Assembly (NCBI GenBank): GCA_002372275.1
Contig: DFFP01000033.1
Location: 1-18,159 of the forward strand
Direction: 5' to 3'
DNA from: Alphaproteobacteria bacterium UBA3773
GTDB taxonomy: Bacteria > Pseudomonadota > Alphaproteobacteria > RF32 > CAG-239
DNA: 18,159 nt
The notes below the pieces were generated by a model, which saw nothing but the letters and a program-made list of their open reading frames with translations, was not told the DNA's origin and searched no databases. The translations under genes and the position numbers were made by a program. Positions 14,172 to 18,159 of the stretch are shown here, in pieces (within the stretch, counting starts at the first letter, position 1; each line of letters starts with the position of its first letter).

Positions 14172-15122
14172 ATGGGAACAATTTATAATTCGATTGATGA
14201 ACTTGTCGGACACACCCCTTTATTAAAACTCAAGCGCATTAAAGAAAAATTCAAACTCAAAGCAAACATCTTCGGAAAATGCGAATGCTACAATCCGGCT
14301 TTTTCCATCAAAGACCGAATCGCCCAAAATATGCTTGCAAATGCCCAACATCAAATCACCAAAGACACCGTTTTTGTTGAAGCCACATCCGGCAACACAG
14401 GGATAGGATTAGCCGCTCTTTGCGCTTCCAAAGGCTATAAGCTTGTCATTATCATGCCCGAAAACATGACCCGCGAGCGTATCTGCCTGATACGTCATTT
14501 CGGCGCCGAGGTTATTTTAACCCCAAAAGAAGACGGCATGAAAGGCGCTCTTCAAAAAGCTGAAATATTAAAAGAGAAAAACAAAAATGTTATTTTGCTC
14601 AATCAATTTGAAAACAAGGCTAATCCCGAAGCCCACGCTTTAACAACGGCAACCGAAATTTTAGATGATATGGGCGGCAACATCGACGCTCTTGTCGCAG
14701 GTGTCGGCACAGCCGGCACCGTAAGTGGCATCAGCCGAACTCTTAAAACGTGCAATCCGGATTTATATGTGGTCGCCGTTGAACCGAAATCGAGCCCTGT
14801 TTTAGAAGGGGGAGAACCCGGCCCCCACAAAATCCCCGGAATCGGTGCCAATTTTATTCCCCCGTTTTACGATTCTTCTCTGATAAGTGAGGTGATGGCT
14901 GTTGAAGATGTTGAAGCGTTCAAAGGGGCACAAATTTCAGCTCAACTCCAAGGCCTTGCAATCGGAATTTCCGCAGGTGCTGCGCTTTCTGCTGCCATAA
15001 AACTTGCTAAAAGAGATGAAATGAAAGGTAAAAATATTGTGGTTATCTTTCCCGATTCGATTGAGCGTTACCTTTCAATGAAGTACTTTAGTGAAGAACT
15101 CGACAACGAAAGACATTCATGA
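14172..15122 (+). CDS. cysK: Cysteine synthase family PLP enzyme (O-acetylserine sulfhydrylase)
   Basis: This fold-type II PLP enzyme is expected to make cysteine from O-acetylserine and sulfide. It has 316 residues, a normal length. The motifs read in order: NPAFSIKDR with the PLP Schiff-base Lys47; the substrate loop TSGNTG (72-77); the phosphate-binding GVGTAGTVSG; PGIGANFIP; SAGAALSAA; and PDSIERYLS. N-P-A-F-S replaces the more usual NPxGSVKDR wording, a minor change. It cannot be told by eye whether it prefers O-acetylserine or O-phosphoserine. The ATG lies five bases after gmk, and its end overlaps lptG by four bases (ATGA). Confidence 0.92.
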   Translation: MGTIYNSIDELVGHTPLLKLKRIKEKFKLKANIFGKCECYNPAFSIKDRIAQNMLANAQHQITKDTVFVEATSGNTGIGLAALCASKGYKLVIIMPENMTRERICLIRHFGAEVILTPKEDGMKGALQKAEILKEKNKNVILLNQFENKANPEAHALTTATEILDDMGGNIDALVAGVGTAGTVSGISRTLKTCNPDLYVVAVEPKSSPVLEGGEPGPHKIPGIGANFIPPFYDSSLISEVMAVEDVEAFKGAQISAQLQGLAIGISAGAALSAAIKLAKRDEMKGKNIVVIFPDSIERYLSMKYFSEELDNERHS

Positions 15123-16228
15123 AATATAACTCCATACTCGGTCGCTATCTGTCAAAACAAATCATAACCACATTTCTTCTTGTGCTGGTTATGGTCACGG
15201 GTATTATCATGATGTTTGATTCGATTGAGGCTTTACGCCGTATTTCCGGCCGTTCCGACACGGGGATGGACTATGTTGTTAAATATGCCATCACCAAACT
15301 TCCCGAAACGCTCGATAAAATTTTGCCGTTTGTGATGATGATTGCCGCGATGATGACTTTTTGGCGCCTGAGCAAATCGAGCGAATACGTCATCATACGT
15401 GCATCTGGTGTTTCCATCTGGGAGTTCTTAAAACCGGTTTTAATTACTGTTTTTGCTGTGGGTGTGATTAATGTGGCGCTGATTAATCCAATTTCATCTA
15501 AAATGTATGAAATGCACGCCACGCTCAAATATCGTTTTATCACGCGTGATCCGACAGCCATGCTTTTTTCAAGCAAAGGCTTATGGATAAGAGAGTCTGA
15601 AGGCAAAGACAAAGTTTTGGTTGTCGAGGCCAAATCTCTTCGTCAAGGCAAAGATGAAACCCTTTCCATGCAAGACATCACGATTTTAGAAATGGATCCC
15701 TCAAGCCAAATTTTGCGTCGCATCGAGGGTTTGGTCGGCGAATTAAAAGACAAAACATTTCGCCTGCGCGGCGTACAAATATACAAAGCCGGTGAAAAAA
15801 CCGAATCGCTTGCCTCATATGAATACCAAACATCCATCACGATCGATCGCATCAAAGAAAATTTCATTGCCCCCGATGCCATTTCGTTTTGGTCACTTCC
15901 CGAAACGATTGCGTTTTATGAGTCTTCCGGCTTTTCGGCCGTTCGACACCAAATGCGCTATTTATCCCTGATTGCCTCACCGTTTTTGCTGGTGGCCATG
16001 GTTTTGGTTTCGGCGCTTTTTTCGCTCAAACCGGCAGTCAGGCAAGGCGGTGTGATGCTCATGATCACCATCGGTGTTGTCACAGGCTTTTTGGTGTATT
16101 TTTCATCTCAACTGATTTACGCTTTTGGGGTCAACGGCTATATTCCGATTACTTTGGCCGTTTGGGCGCCAACCGTGATTGTTCTTCTTCTCGGTACCAC
16201 GATTATGCTGATGAAAGAAGAAAGATAA
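15119..16228 (+). CDS. lptG: LPS export ABC transporter permease LptG
   Basis: This is one of the two transmembrane subunits of the LptB2FG transporter, which extracts lipopolysaccharide from the inner membrane. It has 369 residues with the family layout. The layout is three N-terminal membrane segments (about 14-34, 55-78 and 98-120), a periplasmic beta-jellyroll (about 135-265) and three C-terminal segments from about 275. The C-terminal segments include SLKPAVRQGGVMLMITIGVV and IPITLAVWAPTVIVLLLG. The FWSLPETIAFYESSGFS segment and the ending fit LptG better than LptF. LptF usually sits directly upstream; here cysK does, overlapping by ATGA, so LptF must be elsewhere. A strong terminator follows at 16381-16413. 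Confidence 0.92.
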   Translation: MKYNSILGRYLSKQIITTFLLVLVMVTGIIMMFDSIEALRRISGRSDTGMDYVVKYAITKLPETLDKILPFVMMIAAMMTFWRLSKSSEYVIIRASGVSIWEFLKPVLITVFAVGVINVALINPISSKMYEMHATLKYRFITRDPTAMLFSSKGLWIRESEGKDKVLVVEAKSLRQGKDETLSMQDITILEMDPSSQILRRIEGLVGELKDKTFRLRGVQIYKAGEKTESLASYEYQTSITIDRIKENFIAPDAISFWSLPETIAFYESSGFSAVRHQMRYLSLIASPFLLVAMVLVSALFSLKPAVRQGGVMLMITIGVVTGFLVYFSSQLIYAFGVNGYIPITLAVWAPTVIVLLLGTTIMLMKEER

Positions 16229-16332
16229 AAATATAAACTTTCGTTTAATCATCCTTGATAATTTCATTTTAAGCCTTATATCCAAGGTATCTTAAGCAGT
16301 GAAAAAATAGTTTTTCTTGTTTAAGATATAAA

Positions 16333-16413
16333 GAGGCTCCCTTTTATGTTGTTGTGACATCGGGTCACACGAAGGGATCAAGAGAGGAAATAAAGCTTTC
16401 CTCTCTTTTTTTT
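16333..16413 (+). ncRNA. Candidate small RNA, or structured 3' end of the lptG transcript
   Basis: Two nested helices, TCCCTT (16338-16343) with AAGGGA (16372-16377) and inside it TGTGAC (16353-16358) with GTCACA (16364-16369), are followed at once by a very strong terminator. TATAAA (16327-16332) is suitably placed as a -10 just before the structure, but no good -35 is visible. It would be about 80 nt, a typical sRNA size. The alternative is a processed 3' UTR of the gmk-cysK-lptG mRNA. Confidence 0.45.
16381..16413 (+). terminator. Strong intrinsic terminator after lptG
   Basis: AGAGAGGAAA (16381-16390) and TTTCCTCTCT (16397-16406) form a perfect 10-bp stem with a 6-base loop, followed by a run of T to 16413. 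Confidence 0.9.
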
Positions 16414-16423
16414 ACTTCATTCT

Positions 16424-16542
16424 TGTCATGTTGAACTTACCCAAGCGCGACAGCTATACATTGTCATTCCGAACTTGTTTCGGAATCTCAATCGGAGTTA
16501 TATTTTTTCCCTTGTCATCTCCAAAGCTTGTCCCGAAGATCC
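16424..16542. repeat. Cluster of three GTCAT-type modules
   Basis: A partial module starts at 16424 (GTCATGTTGAAC, no clear closing arm). A clear hairpin GTCATTCCGAAC/GTTTCGGAATCT covers 16463-16488, and GTCATCTCCAAAGC to CCGAAGATCC covers 16514-16542. The non-coding stretch 16229-16846 holds only the small-RNA candidate, these repeats and two terminators; I see no gene in it. Confidence 0.65.
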
Positions 16543-16550
16543 AAAAAACC

Positions 16551-16686
16551 GTCATCCGGAGCCCGTAAGGGCATCAGGATCCATTCCTTATTCTTAACCT
16601 GTCATCCCTTGAGGTGCGCGCAAGCGTCACCTCGTCAAGGTCTTACCTTTAATCGCCTGCGCCTTGGCGCATAAAGGCGATTCTTC
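16551..16686. repeat. Composite ~136-bp repeat, copy 1, beside the pilin locus
   Basis: It comprises a GTCATCCGGAGCCCG hairpin (16551-16582), the linker CCATTCCTTATTCTTAACC, hairpin A (16601-16643, GTCATCCCTTGAGGTG...) and hairpin B (16653-16680, TCGCCTGCGCC...GGCGA). The same order and orientation recur at 18023-18159: the first 50 bases differ at six positions and the final ~30 at one. Confidence 0.85.
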
Positions 16687-16733
16687 CTTATTTTCTCACC
16701 CAGAACTTTCTTAAAAAAAATCCATTCCTTTAA

Positions 16734-16773
16734 AAAAGCAAGAGAGCCCGCCAACGTTACTTCCGAGCTCTCT
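16734..16773 (-). terminator. Intrinsic terminator of the pilin gene (possibly two-way)
   Basis: AGAGAGC (16741-16747) and GCTCTCT (16767-16773) pair over a 19-base loop. Read on the minus strand, the stem lies 74 bases after the pilin stop and is followed by TGCTTTTTT. On the plus strand only TTTAT follows, so termination there would be weaker. Confidence 0.7.
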
Positions 16774-16846
16774 TTATCTCTTATCATTTTCAAAAGGAAT
16801 ATGAAAAAAACTTGAAAACAATAAAAGAATCTCTTTTTTTAAGTCC

Positions 16847-17551
16847 TTAATAGAACTTCAATGTCACGGCATTTGTTGTACCTGTGCCGTTACAAGCACC
16901 AATAGCAGCCGATAAGCTGAGCGGTTTTCCTTCGCTCGATTGACCGGCATAAACGGCAAAATCAAGAGATGTTGCAGGTGCATCATCAGCAGAAGCTGTC
17001 GGGAACAACAGATCTAAAATCATACCGCCGTTCGGTGCAATCCAGTTGTAAGCCTCATCAACTCCAGCACTTGTTGCGGCTGTTGTACCACCTTCAGCTT
17101 TTACACCGATAAAGCCTGAACCGGCACCCGTTCCAAAATCAGATGTTGCAATTTGAACGCAAGCTTCGGACGGTAAGTGGTCATACTGAATAACAAAAGC
17201 CGTATCAGTTAATCCTTCTTTTGCTGCAGCAGTTTCAATAGTCACATTTCCTTTAAACGGATTGACCAAAGTATAATTTGTATCACCGGCAGTATACATC
17301 GATGACGGAATAGCGCCTGCTTTAATAGCCATTTCATTTGATAAACCTTCATAGTTACCTTGCGTACCGTAGAGGGTGCGAATGTTTGTCACAATCATTG
17401 TGATTTGATCGATTGTGTTGTTGAGTTTATGTTTGAACATAGCTTTTGAATAGCCTGCCAAACCACCGGCAGATAAAACACCGATAATTGCCAAAACACC
17501 GAGCATTTCAACCATTGAACGGCCTTTTTCGTTTACATTTACATTTTTCAT
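16847..17551 (-). CDS. Type IV pilin-like (PilS-type) prepilin
   Basis: The 234-residue protein has a type III (prepilin) signal: MKNVNVNEKG, then RSMVEMLGVLAIIGVLSAGG. Prepilin peptidase should cut after G10, leaving Glu at +5 and a hydrophobic assembly helix. After it comes an alpha-helical spine (KLNNTIDQITMIVTNIRTLY) and a Gly/Ala/Thr-rich globular region. The two later cysteines (SEACVQ and IGACNG) could form the usual C-terminal disulfide. The ATG at 17551 is chosen, with AAAGGA (17566-17561) upstream; a TTG two codons earlier is less likely. No prepilin peptidase, ATPase or other pilus gene is nearby, so assembly would use a remote locus. It has a long structured leader. Confidence 0.9.
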   Translation of the reverse strand: MKNVNVNEKGRSMVEMLGVLAIIGVLSAGGLAGYSKAMFKHKLNNTIDQITMIVTNIRTLYGTQGNYEGLSNEMAIKAGAIPSSMYTAGDTNYTLVNPFKGNVTIETAAAKEGLTDTAFVIQYDHLPSEACVQIATSDFGTGAGSGFIGVKAEGGTTAATSAGVDEAYNWIAPNGGMILDLLFPTASADDAPATSLDFAVYAGQSSEGKPLSLSAAIGACNGTGTTNAVTLKFY

Positions 17552-17582
17552 TTTCAAATATCCTTTTTATAAAAAGTCAAAC

Positions 17583-17787
17583 CTAAAAAACCCGCGTCTT
17601 TTTGCGGGCGGATGTTCGAAAACCGTAAATCAAATCGGAAAAAACGGCTCGGCCTATTAAGCCATGAGCTTTTATTCAGCCGACATCCGTCCCAAAGGAG
17701 GAGATCGACATTTTCACGGAAAACATAATACCGTGACCGACTTGATTAAAGGGTTTCGACGCCCTAAACAGACATTTGCCTGTCATA
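17583..17787 (-). ncRNA. Structured leader RNA or stand-alone RNA upstream of the pilin gene
   Basis: No reading frame is apparent. In transcript order (minus strand), the helices in plus coordinates are: 17782-17778 with 17773-17769 (contains a G-U pair only in the minus RNA); 17765-17762 with 17753-17750; 17735-17731 with 17719-17715 (CACGG/CCGTG); and CGGATGT 17689-17683 with 17615-17609. The last helix encloses two hairpins (CGGC/GCCG and CCGT/ACGG), giving a three-way junction. An intrinsic terminator abuts this helix, 34 bases before the pilin ATG. A -10-like TAGAAT (17793-17788) lies upstream without a clear -35. UCCUCCUUU (17702-17694) can pair with the pilin ribosome site. It does not match the c-di-GMP-I consensus. 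It could be a riboswitch or attenuator, or an independent sRNA. Confidence 0.55.
17585..17608 (-). terminator. Intrinsic terminator in front of the pilin gene
   Basis: On the minus strand CCCGC (17608-17604) and GCGGG (17595-17591) pair over an 8-base loop and are followed by TTTTTTAG. It lies between the structured leader and the pilin ribosome site, so pilin expression from an upstream promoter requires read-through or regulated antitermination. Confidence 0.75.
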
Positions 17788-17888
17788 ATTCTACTATGCA
17801 TTATTTTTTAAGTTTTTTCAAGCTGATTTTTCTATATATATAGTCATAGTCAAAGGATAAAATCTTTATTTTCCCTCCCCCTTATCCT

Positions 17889-18005
17889 GTCATTCCACGA
17901 GGGCGCTTAAGCGTCCCGAAGTTTTAGGAATCTCACCTTTGAAGCGTCGCGCCTTAAAGCGCACATACGCTTCTGTTTTTTTTAAGCAAAGCGCCCAGCA
18001 TCTCA
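17889..18005. repeat. GTCAT-type module plus second hairpin and AAGCAAAG segment
   Basis: GTCATTCCACGAGGGCGC to TTTTAGGAATCT (17889-17933) is followed by a perfect stem GAAGCGT (17941-17947)/ACGCTTC (17967-17973). Then comes TTTTTTTTAAGCAAAGCG with AGCATCTCAT, which matches 4761-4788. Upstream of it, 17794-17888 is AT-rich with no visible gene. Confidence 0.65.
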
Positions 18006-18022
18006 TGAAACACAAAAAAAGC

Positions 18023-18159
18023 GTCATCCAGAGCCCGCAAGGGCGTCAGGATCCATTCCTTATCCTTAAATTGTCATCGCTTAAGGTGCGCGGCGCGTCA
18101 CCTCGTCAAGGGATCTAAACTTTAATCGCCCGCGCCTTGGCGCATAAAGGCGATTCTTC
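18023..18159. repeat. Composite ~136-bp repeat, copy 2, running to the window edge
   Basis: It is the same succession as 16551-16686: hairpin GTCATCCAGAGCCCGC (18023-18054), linker CCATTCCTTATCCTTAA, hairpin A (18073-18116) and hairpin B (18126-18153). It is in the same orientation, about 1.47 kb away, and may continue beyond the window. Confidence 0.85.

Noticed and set aside
17583..17787. c-di-GMP-I (GEMM) riboswitch upstream of the pilin gene
   Set aside because: The expected conserved CACGCACAGGGCAAACC-like and GCCUCCGGCC-like segments are absent; only the general idea of a structured pilin leader fits.
16424..18159. CRISPR array in the repeat-rich tail
   Set aside because: The repeats are self-complementary, differ in length and interior, and are not separated by uniform unique spacers.
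1..18159. tRNA or rRNA genes
   Set aside because: I found no cloverleaf with a GGTTCRANNCC T-arm and no rRNA-like segment on either strand; GC-rich palindromes are the repeat modules.

Overview
The window looks like a piece of chromosome from an AT-leaning Gram-negative bacterium, most likely an uncultured, host-associated, anaerobic alphaproteobacterium. Four observations support this. The yidC-engB pair is arranged as in Alphaproteobacteria. An LPS-export permease (LptG) and an Sec/lipoprotein-exported gene pair imply an outer membrane. An oxygen-sensitive class III ribonucleotide reductase implies anaerobic life. Finally, the type IV pilin-like protein and the BspA-like/YD-repeat secreted protein resemble families I associate with gut alphaproteobacteria of the RF32 type. 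The taxonomic label is inference; no rRNA is present.

Layout. 1-1031 (-) is the N-terminal ~80% of enolase, cut by the window edge. Divergent from it are a dCMP deaminase (1168-1620) and an orphan NarL/FixJ response regulator (1716-2324). Converging on these is the coupled pair yidC-engB (4639-2337, -). 4640-5221 has no gene and is packed with palindromic repeats. 5222-6184 (-) is a secreted BspA-like gene broken by one in-frame amber codon. Upstream of it lies a well-delimited candidate structured RNA (about 6302-6552, -) with its own promoter and terminator. Next come a TAATG-coupled lipoprotein/secreted-protein pair (8212-6645, -) and a divergent membrane-anchored protein with a duplicated C-terminal motif (8361-9128, +).

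9431-12563 is an anaerobic dNTP module: a pair of NrdR boxes exactly 31 bp apart, nrdD without its glycyl-radical tail, a separate 67-residue ORF carrying the glycyl-radical motif RVMGY, and the radical-SAM activase nrdG. With dCMP deaminase and guanylate kinase, the window is rich in nucleotide metabolism. An SDR oxidoreductase (13426-12659, -) converges on nrdG. A tight operon gmk-cysK-lptG (13513-16228, +) follows and ends in a small-RNA-like double hairpin with a very strong terminator.

16424-18159 is accessory in character. A type IV pilin-like gene (17551-16847, -) sits behind a long structured leader with a terminator and an anti-Shine-Dalgarno stretch. The pilin unit is bracketed by two same-orientation copies of a ~136-bp composite repeat. 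At least sixteen short palindromes that begin GTCAT/GTCAC and mostly end GGATCY/GAATCY are spread through the non-coding DNA, and several are joined by a conserved linker (CCATTCCTTATYCTTAA).

The most interesting points are the split class III reductase, the two long structured RNAs, and the repeat-flanked pilin cassette. All promoter and RNA calls rest on reading motifs and base pairing by eye.
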